Positions 43,770 through 53,434 are shown, counted from the stretch's first letter. The stretch is 64,000 bases of DNA from Desulfopila aestuarii DSM 18488 (GCF_900143695.1 NZ_FRFE01000023.1:27743-91742), one strand, 5' to 3'. Notes: generated by a model not told the origin, from the letters alone. A program made the numbers and translations.

Positions 43770-45020
43770 TCAGGCTGGGTGGAAGTTTTTGCGGTTTAGT
43801 TCCGGTAGAACTTTCCCCTTTTTTTCTGAACCTTTTTCTTTTTCCATGTTCAGATGGTTGGTAAACGCAAGGGCTAGCAGGTCCCCTTGCCAGAAACCCG
43901 AAGGCTCAGGACCAAAACGGTGGCGGAGTAGGGTGAAAACCGCAGATTGCAATTCAGGCTCAGGCTTGAAAAGTTCTCCCTGGGTATTCCTCCACGAAAT
44001 CCAAAAAGTTACCGCGGAAGCGCTGTTGTTTTGTGCGCAGGCTTGTAAAAAATTCTCCGCCAGGATTTTGTCGGGGGGATTGAGTTCTCTCCAATGTTGC
44101 CGTAACCACTCTACAATGAACGTTTTTTGCCATAATGCGAAAGACAGGAGCGTGAGCGCGAGTAATACCCATACATATAACATCTTGCCCTGACGGGTTG
44201 CGGTCTTGGAACCTGGAGCAGGGGACACCTCGAAACGTACAGCCGGTAAAATAAACTTTTCTATTTTTCGGGTGATGGGATTCCACCAGCTATACACTAC
44301 ATCAGGCAGAGTGAAATTTCCGGCTTTGGTCATCCGATAGGTAATCGTGTCGATGCGCTGACCCAGGAAATCACCACGTTCAGTCTTGTCTGCAATTTCA
44401 TCGTTTTTCACATATACGCTTATGCCATCCGGTACATCAGTCGACGGAGGGGCAAGGGCCATACCCGAGAGTTCGCTGGCTCTCTGGGCAATTTTTCGAG
44501 TGAAGATGGCTCCTGCTTCAACGGGGCCGGGTGTTGGCTTCCAGATTTCGTTGATTTCCAGAGATTGGGTTGTGACCAGAAAACTGCTCTTTTCACTCCC
44601 TGGTGGTCGCTGAATTTCTACTTTCATTCCGGGGAATGTTGTCTGGACGTCATTGGCGGGGCCTGAAAATCCTGCTCGGCTTGCAAAACGGACGCTAAAC
44701 TCAGGGATTTTCAGCGTACCGGCTTGTTGTGAAAAAAGGGCAAATTCATGGGACTGAACAAACCAGCTTTGCCCATCAATTTCTTCTGAAGACACTACAG
44801 GAGCGCCAACCTTGATAATTATGGTACCCGGTACTTGTGGCAAATCAAAACGTGCGGAGCCGGAAAACGAGCCCATAGCTCGCAATTCAATGAAAAATGA
44901 TACCTTTTGACCGATCCAGGCGGTGTCATCGTTGAGGCGCACTGATATGGGAGCGGTCTCGGCTGAGGAGAGAGTGATCCAAGAGAAAAAAATAAAGAAC
45001 AGCATAAGGATGTTCTTCAT
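43770..45020 (-). CDS. batD: BatD-like protein (oxygen-tolerance family)
   Basis: 416 residues. A signal peptide ends near SSA, a long beta-rich periplasmic part follows (DDTAWIGQKVSFFIEL), and one membrane helix (about 275-293) leads to a short cytosolic tail ending in charged residues. This matches BatD proteins of Bat operons (stress and aerotolerance), which lie with MoxR and VWA proteins. Its ATG overlaps the TPR-gene stop by 4 bases. Molecular role unknown. Confidence 0.82.
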   Translation of the reverse strand: MKNILMLFFIFFSWITLSSAETAPISVRLNDDTAWIGQKVSFFIELRAMGSFSGSARFDLPQVPGTIIIKVGAPVVSSEEIDGQSWFVQSHEFALFSQQAGTLKIPEFSVRFASRAGFSGPANDVQTTFPGMKVEIQRPPGSEKSSFLVTTQSLEINEIWKPTPGPVEAGAIFTRKIAQRASELSGMALAPPSTDVPDGISVYVKNDEIADKTERGDFLGQRIDTITYRMTKAGNFTLPDVVYSWWNPITRKIEKFILPAVRFEVSPAPGSKTATRQGKMLYVWVLLALTLLSFALWQKTFIVEWLRQHWRELNPPDKILAENFLQACAQNNSASAVTFWISWRNTQGELFKPEPELQSAVFTLLRHRFGPEPSGFWQGDLLALAFTNHLNMEKEKGSEKKGKVLPELNRKNFHPA

Positions 45021-45604
45021 TTCTTGCCTCCATCCATCTCGAATTTTTGTTGAAAGGCGAATTTCGCTTTCAGGAAGTCTGCCGGTCGGGTTTGTACACG
45101 GCGTAGCCAGAGGGCCTGAATATCCTGATTGGAGACTGCTTCTCCTCCCTCAACGTCCTCGGAAGCCGCATCTTTTCCGGCTTTTTTATCAAAGACAATT
45201 TCATCTGCGCCCAGCATGCCCTCGGTCATGTTGCCGCTTTCGATATCAAGAGTTTTAGCTCGGGCAGCGGCGATCCCTCTATTTTCCATTGCTTCCTTCC
45301 AGCCAGGATGCTTCTCGAGGGCCTTGTCGTAGCTGGCTATTGCATCCTTGTATTTTCCGTGCATCAGGAGGGCATTACCCTGATTATAATTTGCTTCTGC
45401 CGTATCCCTGCGGCTGTAAGCCTGGGCAGCCTTTTGGAACTCTCCTGCTTTATACCATGATGCCCCCTGCCATTCAGGATCCAGGAATACCTTGGCCGCT
45501 GAGACAAAATCTCCACGATTGAAATACCACATGCCCTCCTGGTCAGGGGTGAGCCAGAGGGAGGCCCAGGTTATGGTGATAAGGAGCGCAAGTAAGGCTT
45601 TCAT
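45017..45604 (-). CDS. TPR protein of the Bat operon (BatC-like)
   Basis: 195 residues. A hydrophobic N terminus (secretion signal or anchor) and three TPR-like units, including AEANYNQGNALLMHGKYKDAIASYDKAL. The position between BatB and BatD, with no gap on one side and a 4-base overlap on the other, is that of BatC. It probably supports assembly of the VWA proteins. Confidence 0.78.
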   Translation of the reverse strand: MKALLALLITITWASLWLTPDQEGMWYFNRGDFVSAAKVFLDPEWQGASWYKAGEFQKAAQAYSRRDTAEANYNQGNALLMHGKYKDAIASYDKALEKHPGWKEAMENRGIAAARAKTLDIESGNMTEGMLGADEIVFDKKAGKDAASEDVEGGEAVSNQDIQALWLRRVQTRPADFLKAKFAFQQKFEMDGGKK

Positions 45605-46525
45605 CTACACTTCCTCTCCAATTTTCTGCCGGCGGAAACCGAGGAGTACCATCAGGCCAATGACTGGCACAAACCAATAGCCCATCTCCTGCCACAGATC
45701 ATCCATTGCATCTCTGGCAGAAAGAGATCTGCTGGCGGCTCGGCGAAGAATAGAGGTAATATCGCTTCCGTCAGCGGTGAGCTGTTGAAGGTCTCCGTCG
45801 AGAATGTCTGCCGCCCTGGCAACGCTTGATTGTTTTTCCGGTGTGGCCGTGATGGTGAGAAACTGTATTGGAATTGATCCTGTATCTACATTTTTCAATA
45901 GCTGACGATCAGTGTCGACGGTATCAGTGATAACAAGGATACTGCCACCCTGCTGTCCCTGTTGCAGAATTCTTACGGCCTCATCAATGGCCAGGTCGAG
46001 TCGGTCTCCCGGGGCGGGCATGACAGCCGGACTTATTTCAGCCGCCATATCAGCCACAACTTCAGTGTCACGGGTTGGTGGCAGGACCAGATGAGCAGAT
46101 CCGGCATAGGCGATGAGCCCTAAGGGCTGGCCCTTTCTTGCCTTAGCCAGATCGGCAATTTTTAAGCGGGCATGCTCTAGGCGGGATGGTTCGAGGTCGG
46201 ACTGCTCCATACTGCTGTCGGCTTTCAGGAGAATCATCAAAGGGGATGCATCCTCGGCAAAAGGACTCTCTTCAAGCCGCCAGGTCGGGCCGGTAATTGC
46301 CACAACGATGAACACCCAGCAGGCAAGCAGCCAGATTGCCGGTTTACGATATTCTGATCGTGGACCTGAAATCATGAAACGGAGTAACTCCGGGGAGATC
46401 TGTTCACGCCAGCCCCGAAGGGGGTCAACGTAGCGCTGCCACATCCACCAGACTCCGGCGACAAGCGGTAGGAGCAGCAGCCACTCTGGTCGAATAAAAT
46501 GAAAGTTGGCAAGCGCTGAGCTCAT
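45605..46525 (-). CDS. batB: VWA-domain membrane protein, BatB type, with altered MIDAS
   Basis: 306 residues. Two hydrophobic segments near the N terminus, a VWA domain (about 90-270), and one C-terminal helix. The metal site expected as DxSxS reads MILLKADSSMEQ, so the first Asp appears to be replaced by Lys or shifted; metal binding may be lost. The family pattern otherwise holds (GLIAYAGSAHLV, ITDTVDTD). Overlaps the BatA stop by 4 bases and joins the TPR gene without a gap. Confidence 0.8.
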   Translation of the reverse strand: MSSALANFHFIRPEWLLLLPLVAGVWWMWQRYVDPLRGWREQISPELLRFMISGPRSEYRKPAIWLLACWVFIVVAITGPTWRLEESPFAEDASPLMILLKADSSMEQSDLEPSRLEHARLKIADLAKARKGQPLGLIAYAGSAHLVLPPTRDTEVVADMAAEISPAVMPAPGDRLDLAIDEAVRILQQGQQGGSILVITDTVDTDRQLLKNVDTGSIPIQFLTITATPEKQSSVARAADILDGDLQQLTADGSDITSILRRAASRSLSARDAMDDLWQEMGYWFVPVIGLMVLLGFRRQKIGEEV

Positions 46526-47559
46526 CGTTGCACCTCCAGGCGGCCTGTAAGATGATCGACATAAACCCTACCTGGTTTCTGCATTGCAGCCTTGGAACGT
46601 GAACGGCGCAGTACCAGTACGGTCTTTTCGCCAAGGGATGCAATCAACAGCAGGAGCAGCACCCAATAGTACAGATCTCTTGTCGGACGATGGCTGATCG
46701 TATCCACTTGCCTGGTTTCTATTTTATCTAGTTCTGCATAGATTCCAGCCAGCTGCTTGCGATCACCGGCAAAGAAATATTTCCCGCCTGCAGTTTCGGC
46801 TACATTGCGTAGCGTCTCCTCGTCAAGCTTGTCTTCTCCGATGGTGGTTGGATCGCCGATTGCCACAGTATGAATGCGGATACCCCTTGCCATTGCAACT
46901 CTTGATGCCTCAACGGGTGGAACCTGGCTGGCGGTATCGTTGCCGTCCGTCAAGGCAATAATGGTCTTGGCAGGCGCATCGCTTTCTGCAAAAAGCGTCA
47001 AACCCAGCCCAATGGCATCGCCAAAGGCAGTGCGGGGACCGGCCATGCCAATCGCTGCTTCATCAAGAAGCTGCCGTGACAGATCAAGGTCGATAGTAAA
47101 GGGAGTCTGCAGGAATGGGGCATCGCCAAAGACCACGAGACCTACCCGATCACCCTGGCGTTGGGAAAGAAAATCCCCCAGAACTTCTTTAACGGCGGTG
47201 AGACGATCAACCTTTTCTTCTCTTGCGTTGGTAAAGTCTTCCTGGCTCATTGAGGATGACAGGTCAACCAGCAGGAGCAGATCCCTTGTCGGTAACTCTT
47301 TTGTGACTGGTGGTTCAAGCAGTTGTGGACGCGCGAGCGCGACGAGTACCAATAACCAAAGAAAAATTTTAAAAATCAGCTGCCCTTTGCTTCTGGCCAC
47401 TTGAGAGACGCTTGATCCCGCTAGAGTGGCGGCCTGGATACGGTCCCCAAAAGGCACACGAAGGGCAACGGGTTTCTCTCTGCGCGGGGGCAGAAGCATG
47501 CGGATGAGCCAGGGCAATGGCGCCAGGAACAACAGCCAGGGATAGGCAAAAATGAGCAT
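46522..47559 (-). CDS. batA: VWA-domain membrane protein, BatA type
   Basis: 345 residues. Two N-terminal helices, a VWA domain with intact MIDAS LLVDLSSSMSQ, GLVVFGDAPFLQTPFT and ALTDGNDTASQVPP, and a C-terminal helix. BatA proteins act with MoxR ATPases and DUF58 proteins. A GGAGAAGC site precedes the ATG. Its gap to the phosphatase gene is 38 bases, and its stop overlaps batB. Confidence 0.87.
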   Translation of the reverse strand: MLIFAYPWLLFLAPLPWLIRMLLPPRREKPVALRVPFGDRIQAATLAGSSVSQVARSKGQLIFKIFLWLLVLVALARPQLLEPPVTKELPTRDLLLLVDLSSSMSQEDFTNAREEKVDRLTAVKEVLGDFLSQRQGDRVGLVVFGDAPFLQTPFTIDLDLSRQLLDEAAIGMAGPRTAFGDAIGLGLTLFAESDAPAKTIIALTDGNDTASQVPPVEASRVAMARGIRIHTVAIGDPTTIGEDKLDEETLRNVAETAGGKYFFAGDRKQLAGIYAELDKIETRQVDTISHRPTRDLYYWVLLLLLIASLGEKTVLVLRRSRSKAAMQKPGRVYVDHLTGRLEVQR

Positions 47560-47597
47560 ATGATGCTTCTCCGGCAGGTTTCGTTCAGTTTATCGTC

Positions 47598-49304
47598 CTA
47601 TTTATTGACAAATATCTCCGTCAGCGGTTTGCCGGCACAACCAGATGGCGACTTGATTCCAAGATACGTCGCCAGTGTTGCTGCAATGTCAACTGGATGG
47701 ACCCGACGCTGAATCTGTTGAGCCGGAATCTGCATGCCGCTGAAGACAATGGGTACATAGGTGTCGTAGCGCCAGGGAGAGCCATGGGTACTGGAAACTT
47801 CGAGTCCGTCAAAATCATTGATAAACCAATGCGGTTGAAAAACTATATAAACATCGCCTGAACGATTGGGATTGAAGTTGTTGAGAATCGATTGAATGAC
47901 AGGGGTATTCGGCAGGTTGCCTTCGCGCAATGCACTACTGGAAATGGCCTGAGCAACACCCTCAAACTGCAGCAACTGTTCGGCGACGGACTGCTCTACC
48001 TGTGCCAGGTTGAGTTGGTGTTCTTCTATCACCTGATGATCAAGATAGATATAGGGGTGATTGTAACCAACAATAAGTTCTTTACCGATACCAAACTGTT
48101 TTTTTAAAGACGCCAGAGCGGGCTTTTTATCCCAGCTTTTCGGGTCAACAAATCCCCCATCAAGACCCATTTGCTTGAGATACCCTGGTACCTCAGGCGT
48201 GCCATGATCGGCAGAAAGAACAATGAGCGTCTGTTCCAGGCCGACCTTTTCATCGATAAATGTGAGTAAATCGGCAAGAGTCCTGTCAAGCTGGAGGATA
48301 TTGTCTTCGCTTTCCAGGCTGGAAGGCCCGAAGATATGGCCGACATAGTCGGTTGAGGAGAAACTCACAGAGAGATAATCAGGGATATCGTCTTTTCCCA
48401 GTTGCTCATTAATAATCAACGCCTTGGCAAAATCCAGGGTTAACTGATCCCCTGCCGGGCTTAGGGTGAGCAGGGTGGTGAAGTATTTCCCATCGGCGGT
48501 GCCATACGGGTGGGGGAATATGCGGCCAAAGCCAGCAATATCTGTTTCCCAAGGGCGGTCATCTGCCTCGCCAAAAAGATATTCTTCCTGCGTATACAGA
48601 AGATTCCATGATTTGCCGGAATAGGAGAATGCCAGTTTTTTGGCGTTCCACTGGTCCACCCAGTCGGGGTACTGTTGATAGTAGTAATTGCTGGTGACGA
48701 ATTCACCGCTGGCCTTTGAGAACCAGAAGGCCTTGCCGGCATGGCCGGCCATGGACACCGCGCCCCGGTCTTTGACCGACACCCCGAAAATCTTGGAGCG
48801 TCCTGCGGTGTGGATTGCCAATTCATCACCTAGGGTGGAAACCATGATTGCAGCAGGTGATCGACCATCACTTTTGGCTGCCTTCTGGGTTGAATCAATT
48901 TCTGCGCTCTGATCTACTCCAGCTCCTGGCGTGAGCAACGTGAAATTGTCATCTTCAATATTGTACACCGTTCGTCCTTTTGTCCTGTCATACCAGATAT
49001 TACCAATCATGCCGTGAACGGATGGTTGTGCCCCCGTGGCCAGGATGGTGTGGCCAACAATGGTCTCTGTATTGGCATGGTCATAATGGGCATCGACATA
49101 TACTGTGCCCTTTTCCCAGAGATAGCGAAAACCGTTTTCCTCAAGACGGTCGTAGTATCGAGTTGGCAAATCGCCGCGTAGTGCATCGACCGTAATCTGC
49201 AGAACTAATTTGGGCTGCTGCATGGCAACGGCCGGACTGGCAAGAAAGAGTACAGAGGTGATAATGGGTATGATGAATGAATGTTTATGTGCTTTTGTAT
49301 CCAT
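47598..49304 (-). CDS. Alkaline phosphatase superfamily protein (PafA/type I phosphodiesterase-like)
   Basis: 568 residues from the ATG at 49304 with GAGGA 8 nt upstream. Signal peptide to about residue 27. Metal-site features: QITVDALRGDLP (Asp), HANTETIVGHTILATG with the candidate Thr nucleophile (ANTE), SFSSTDYVGHIFGP, LSADHGTPEVP and STHGSPWRYDTYVP. It likely hydrolyses a phosphoester in the periplasm. Being inside a Bat operon is not unusual for the neighbourhood of some phyla, but is worth noting. Substrate unknown. Confidence 0.85.
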   Translation of the reverse strand: MDTKAHKHSFIIPIITSVLFLASPAVAMQQPKLVLQITVDALRGDLPTRYYDRLEENGFRYLWEKGTVYVDAHYDHANTETIVGHTILATGAQPSVHGMIGNIWYDRTKGRTVYNIEDDNFTLLTPGAGVDQSAEIDSTQKAAKSDGRSPAAIMVSTLGDELAIHTAGRSKIFGVSVKDRGAVSMAGHAGKAFWFSKASGEFVTSNYYYQQYPDWVDQWNAKKLAFSYSGKSWNLLYTQEEYLFGEADDRPWETDIAGFGRIFPHPYGTADGKYFTTLLTLSPAGDQLTLDFAKALIINEQLGKDDIPDYLSVSFSSTDYVGHIFGPSSLESEDNILQLDRTLADLLTFIDEKVGLEQTLIVLSADHGTPEVPGYLKQMGLDGGFVDPKSWDKKPALASLKKQFGIGKELIVGYNHPYIYLDHQVIEEHQLNLAQVEQSVAEQLLQFEGVAQAISSSALREGNLPNTPVIQSILNNFNPNRSGDVYIVFQPHWFINDFDGLEVSSTHGSPWRYDTYVPIVFSGMQIPAQQIQRRVHPVDIAATLATYLGIKSPSGCAGKPLTEIFVNK

Positions 49305-49319
49305 TATTATCCTCAAATT

Positions 49320-49781
49320 TTATAAAGAAGAATCGGAAATTGTGTGGTCACTGATCCAGAGAACAGCATATTGGCGGAGGAGCCTGACATCCTGTTCTTT
49401 GCCTGGTCTGCCGTATATACCGGTGCTCAGCAACTGGTGGACTTCCATGGGCATGGTGTGGGCTGACTGGCTAGCGAGCCAATCAGCCCACTCTGAGCCG
49501 GCTTTTGAGGCAATTTCAGATCTTGAAGCGGCCGCCAGGGCCGTGCGGCGAAGCAGTTCTGCGATGGCTGGAGCATCATTGGGATGGGTCAGCTCACGCA
49601 AGGCGGCGCGACGATAGGCATTGGCCTTCCATCTTCTATAGTAGCGATAGCAAAGAAAACCGGTTGCCAGCATCAGCAGAACAAACAGTACATACCAGCC
49701 TGTCGCCAGAGGCCACCAGGATACGGCTGGAGGCATGAGGATATCATGTAAACGGGTTAGGCTGGTAGCATCAGTGTTCAT
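49320..49781 (-). CDS. DUF4381 membrane protein
   Basis: 153 residues. One membrane helix (about 27-46) followed by YYRRWKANAYRRAALREL, typical of DUF4381 proteins that occur between DUF58 and BatA genes. Its start overlaps the DUF58 stop by 4 bases, and the phosphatase gene follows after 15 bases. Role unknown, probably a partner of the VWA proteins. Confidence 0.82.
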   Translation of the reverse strand: MNTDATSLTRLHDILMPPAVSWWPLATGWYVLFVLLMLATGFLCYRYYRRWKANAYRRAALRELTHPNDAPAIAELLRRTALAAASRSEIASKAGSEWADWLASQSAHTMPMEVHQLLSTGIYGRPGKEQDVRLLRQYAVLWISDHTISDSSL

Positions 49782-50752
49782 GATATTGTTGTCCTCCGGG
49801 CAAGATGGGCCCCAAAAAGATCACGCAACTGATGGGTTGGCGAAGTCGCGGCGGAAATGGGTAATACCGGTACACGCAAAGCCCGAAATATCTCGGTCCA
49901 CCTGTCGAGAACGGCAGCAAAGGCTTTTTCGAAGGAATCAGCAAAACTCCTGCCTGACGGGATAGCAAAATTCACACCTCGGTCTCTGGCAATCATGCCT
50001 GGATGTCCCTGCAGTGAAGCGCCCAGAGGATCATACACCGCGAGAACAAGCATGTCGTTGTGAGCGGCGATCTGGGTAGCCAGCCGTTGGGTGTTTTCAT
50101 CGCCACCGTCAAGGTCGCTTACCAGCACAACCAGATGATCGTGTTTGGCACGCCTGAGGGCAGCTTCAAGGGACATGTTCAGTATTGATTCGGTTGCAGG
50201 AGATGGGCTTGCATCAATTTGCTCGACGAGCATCCGGTTGTGGCGCACCACCTCGTGGAGCAAACGGAGGACTCTGGTCTGGCTACGGTGAGGCGGGAGG
50301 TCGATGATCTCATGGTCGTTGAAGATAATGCCGCCGACCCGGTCACCGGAGGAGAGGGTTCGCCAGGCAGCCAGGGCAGACAATTCGGCTGCCACAACCG
50401 ATTTCATGGCTCGACCACTGCCAAAAAACATGGTCCGACGCTGATCCACTACAAGCAGGACGGGTCTTTCTCTTTCTTCAGTGTAGACCCGCACATGTGG
50501 TGAGCGCAGTCTGGCGGTAGCCCGCCAGTCGATGGTGCGAATATCATCACCCTGCTGATAGTGGCGCATTTCAAGGAAATCGAGGCCACGACCTCGCAGG
50601 CGGGAACTATGGCGCCCGGCAAGAAGTGAGGTTACCGGTTGCCGGGGAAGAAAACTAAAGCCCCGTGCTTCAGCTTTGAGGCTCAAGAGCGCCTCGAGAC
50701 TGGTTTGTACACCGGCTGGTATGCTATCGGACGAGGATTTTGTCTTTTTCAT
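49778..50752 (-). CDS. DUF58 protein
   Basis: 324 residues from the ATG at 50752; an alternative TTG at 50767 lies within the moxR end. The family signature is clear: RGLDFLEMRHYQQGDDIRTIDWRATAR (MRHYQQGDD, R-x-IDW). A VWA-like part follows (VLLVVDQRRTMFFG). It works with the MoxR ATPase in Bat-type systems. It has no SD-like site, so it may be translated by coupling with moxR. Confidence 0.9.
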   Translation of the reverse strand: MKKTKSSSDSIPAGVQTSLEALLSLKAEARGFSFLPRQPVTSLLAGRHSSRLRGRGLDFLEMRHYQQGDDIRTIDWRATARLRSPHVRVYTEERERPVLLVVDQRRTMFFGSGRAMKSVVAAELSALAAWRTLSSGDRVGGIIFNDHEIIDLPPHRSQTRVLRLLHEVVRHNRMLVEQIDASPSPATESILNMSLEAALRRAKHDHLVVLVSDLDGGDENTQRLATQIAAHNDMLVLAVYDPLGASLQGHPGMIARDRGVNFAIPSGRSFADSFEKAFAAVLDRWTEIFRALRVPVLPISAATSPTHQLRDLFGAHLARRTTIS

Positions 50753-50753
50753 G

Positions 50754-51713
50754 TTAAATGGGGACAATAGTCTGCAAGAGTTCCTCGATCACTTCAGTGC
50801 GGGTTTTACCGGCCGCTTCCGCTTCATAAGAGAGATGAATGCGATGCGCAAGACAGGCAGGGGCGACGGCGCGAATGTTTTCAGGCGAAACGAAGTCCTG
50901 CCCATGGAGCCAGGCATGGGCCCGGGCTGCACCATCCAGGGCAAGCGTTCCGCGAGGGCTGGCACCAAGACGAATCCATCTGGCCAGGTCACCTCCAAGG
51001 TGCTCTGGTTCCCGAGTACCAATAACCAGATCGACCATATATCGTTCGGCAGTTTCAGCCACGTGAATACCGTTCACCTCACGACGGGCGGCAAAAACAA
51101 CTTCTTGATCAATCTTTGATGGGGAGTCATCGGCATTGCCCGATTTTTCTCCCCGTACCAGGCGCAGGATAGCCCCTTCGTTTTCTGCAGGCGGGTAGGG
51201 TACGTTGACGTAGAGCAGGAAACGGTCCATCTGTGCCTCAGGAAGCGGATAGGTACCTTCCTGTTCAATTGGGTTCTGGGTAGCAAGGACCAGAAACAGC
51301 GGCGGCAACTTGTGCGTTGTTCCGGCAACGGTCACCTGGCGTTCCTCCATTGCTTCTAGCAACGCCGCCTGGACCTTGGCTGGGGCGCGGTTGATCTCGT
51401 CGGCAAGCACCAGGTTCCCGAAAATCGGCCCTGGCTGGAAATCGAAGCTGGAGGTCTGTTCACGATAAATTTCCGAACCGGTGACATCAGATGGCAGCAG
51501 ATCAGGAGTAAACTGTACCCGACGAAATTCGCTCTCAACCAGTTTGCCGAGGGTCTTGATCGAGCGGGTCTTGGCGACACCGGGTAGCCCCTCCATAAGG
51601 ACATGACCATCGGCCAGAAACGCGATAAGTAAACGTTCAACAACCGTTTCCTGGCCTATGATTGAGGCATTCATCGACACCGCTATCTGTTGAAAAGCCT
51701 GGCGAGTATCCAT
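50754..51713 (-). CDS. moxR: MoxR-family AAA+ ATPase
   Basis: 319 residues. Walker A GLPGVAKT (39-46), Walker B LVLADEINRAPAKVQAALLEAMEERQV, and sensor 1 VLATQNPIEQEGTYPLPEAQMDRF. AAA+ chaperone that loads or remodels VWA proteins. First gene of the eight-gene Bat operon (MoxR, DUF58, DUF4381, phosphatase, BatA, BatB, TPR, BatD). It begins 111 bases after the sulfatase stop, separated by a terminator, so it needs its own promoter. Confidence 0.94.
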   Translation of the reverse strand: MDTRQAFQQIAVSMNASIIGQETVVERLLIAFLADGHVLMEGLPGVAKTRSIKTLGKLVESEFRRVQFTPDLLPSDVTGSEIYREQTSSFDFQPGPIFGNLVLADEINRAPAKVQAALLEAMEERQVTVAGTTHKLPPLFLVLATQNPIEQEGTYPLPEAQMDRFLLYVNVPYPPAENEGAILRLVRGEKSGNADDSPSKIDQEVVFAARREVNGIHVAETAERYMVDLVIGTREPEHLGGDLARWIRLGASPRGTLALDGAARAHAWLHGQDFVSPENIRAVAPACLAHRIHLSYEAEAAGKTRTEVIEELLQTIVPI

Positions 51714-51750
51714 TGTCTGTAAATGATGGGTGATGAATATGAAAAATGGT

Positions 51751-51786
51751 ACTCGGACCTCCCCGCATATACAGGAAGGTCCGAGT
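51751..51786 (-). terminator. Rho-independent terminator after the sulfatase gene
   Basis: Stem ACTCGGACCT (51751-51760) with AGGTCCGAGT (51777-51786), 16-nt loop. On the minus strand it is followed by ACCATTTTTC, a T5 run. Confidence 0.82.
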
Positions 51787-51823
51787 GTTTGATGGACCGT
51801 TGAATGCTGAAGTCTTCAGACTG

Positions 51824-53434
51824 CTAATTGTCCGTACCTTGAGTGACTGCTTCCATGACGCGATCAAGACTGAAACTCCCTGGCTTCTGACGCGGTGGGA
51901 ATTCTTTAAAGCTCTGCAGCCATTGACCGACATAGGCACCGGCGGGAGCAAATATAAACATATGATCGATCCACCATCTCCTGTAACCAATAGATTCTTC
52001 TTGAGCTTTTTCGAGCGGATCCATTCGGAGATTGGCTATCATGGGTGCACGCAGGACCTTGAAAGGATTCTCCCAGACTTCCACACCATGGGCCTCTTGT
52101 CTGAGGAATGTGATTTTCCAGTTGTTGTATCGCAGGGCTGCAACGTTGCCATCGTCTGTCCAATACAGGAATTCCTCTCGAGGCCACTTGTCAGTCTCTC
52201 CCTTTAAAGCTGGAAGCAGGTTATAGCCGTCCAGATGGACCTTGAAGGTTGTGTCACCGACCTGCTTGCCTTTGAGCAACTCCTCTTTCACATTTGGCTC
52301 ACCCACTGCAGCCAGAAGGGTTGGCAGCATATCTTCGTGTGCGCCAATATCGTTCACCACGGTTCCGGGCTTAATGACTCCTGGCCATTTTATCATCGTG
52401 GGAACGCGGAAGCCTCCCTCCCATTGAGTGGCCTTTTCGTTGCGGAAAATAGTTGTGCCGCCGTCAGGCCAGCTGAAAAACTCAGCCCCATTATCGGTGG
52501 AGTACATGACAATGGTATTGTCTTCCACTCCAAGTTCCTTGAGTTTGTCGAGCAACTGGCCAACCATGACGTCATGCTCTGCCATTCCGTCAGCATAGAC
52601 ACCTAAACCAGTCTTGCCCTGCGACTCTTTCTTCAGATGGGTCCAGATATGCATACGGGTGGAGTTCCACCAGACAAAGAACGGTTTGTCAGCTTTCTTT
52701 GCACGGTCCATGAAGTCAAGTGCTGCTGCGGTGACTTCCTCGTCTACCGTCTCCATGCGCTTAATGGTCAGGGGGCCAGTATCCTCAATTTTGCCATCTG
52801 CAAAACTGTGTATGACACCACGCGGGCCAAATTTCTTTTTAAATTCTGGATTTTTGGGATAGTCAGGATGTTCTGGTTCCTGCTCTGCGTTCAGGTGATA
52901 CAGGTTGCCCAAAAACTCATCGAAACCATGGTTGGTCGGCAACATCTCATCACGATCTCCCAAGTGATTCTTGCCGAACTGGCCGGTCATGTACCCCTGT
53001 GCCTTGAGCAACTCTGCTATGGTCGGGTCTTCCTTCTGCATACCTTCCGGTGCACCTGGCAGTCCGACTTTGGTCAAACCTGTGCGCATTGGCGACTGGC
53101 CGGTGATGAATGCCGCGCGACCGGCAGTGCAACTCTGCTGGCCATACCAGTCTGTAAAAATTGCGCCTTCCTTGGCTATTCGGTCGATGTTTGGTGTTTT
53201 ATAACCCATCATGCCCATATTGTAGGCGCTGACATTGAACTGGCCGATGTCATCACCCCAGATAACCAGGATGTTCGGCTTCTTTGGATCGTTGGATGCC
53301 GCGTCAGCCGGCGATGGAAAGATATTGACGGTGAGCATGAATGCCCCAGCGATACCGAGCATCGTCAGGAACTTTCTTGATTGGCGCCATCCCGGGAATA
53401 GAATTTCCTGAGTAGGCGTATCTGCCTGTTTCAT
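51824..53434 (-). CDS. Secreted type I sulfatase (arylsulfatase family)
   Basis: 536 residues. Signal peptide to about residue 46 (ends ADAAS). Sulfatase motifs: NILVIWGDDIG (Asp61, Asp62), the formylglycine site SCTAGR (Cys102, Arg106) in the Cys form, GKNHLG and STDNGAEF. It removes sulfate esters in the periplasm or outside. Formylglycine formation needs an anaerobic or FGE maturase, not present in the window. Next to a Bat operon and not far from a SulP permease; it may supply sulfate from sulfated polysaccharides, which fits the uronate genes. Preceded by a GGAGGC ribosome site. Confidence 0.93.
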   Translation of the reverse strand: MKQADTPTQEILFPGWRQSRKFLTMLGIAGAFMLTVNIFPSPADAASNDPKKPNILVIWGDDIGQFNVSAYNMGMMGYKTPNIDRIAKEGAIFTDWYGQQSCTAGRAAFITGQSPMRTGLTKVGLPGAPEGMQKEDPTIAELLKAQGYMTGQFGKNHLGDRDEMLPTNHGFDEFLGNLYHLNAEQEPEHPDYPKNPEFKKKFGPRGVIHSFADGKIEDTGPLTIKRMETVDEEVTAAALDFMDRAKKADKPFFVWWNSTRMHIWTHLKKESQGKTGLGVYADGMAEHDVMVGQLLDKLKELGVEDNTIVMYSTDNGAEFFSWPDGGTTIFRNEKATQWEGGFRVPTMIKWPGVIKPGTVVNDIGAHEDMLPTLLAAVGEPNVKEELLKGKQVGDTTFKVHLDGYNLLPALKGETDKWPREEFLYWTDDGNVAALRYNNWKITFLRQEAHGVEVWENPFKVLRAPMIANLRMDPLEKAQEESIGYRRWWIDHMFIFAPAGAYVGQWLQSFKEFPPRQKPGSFSLDRVMEAVTQGTDN

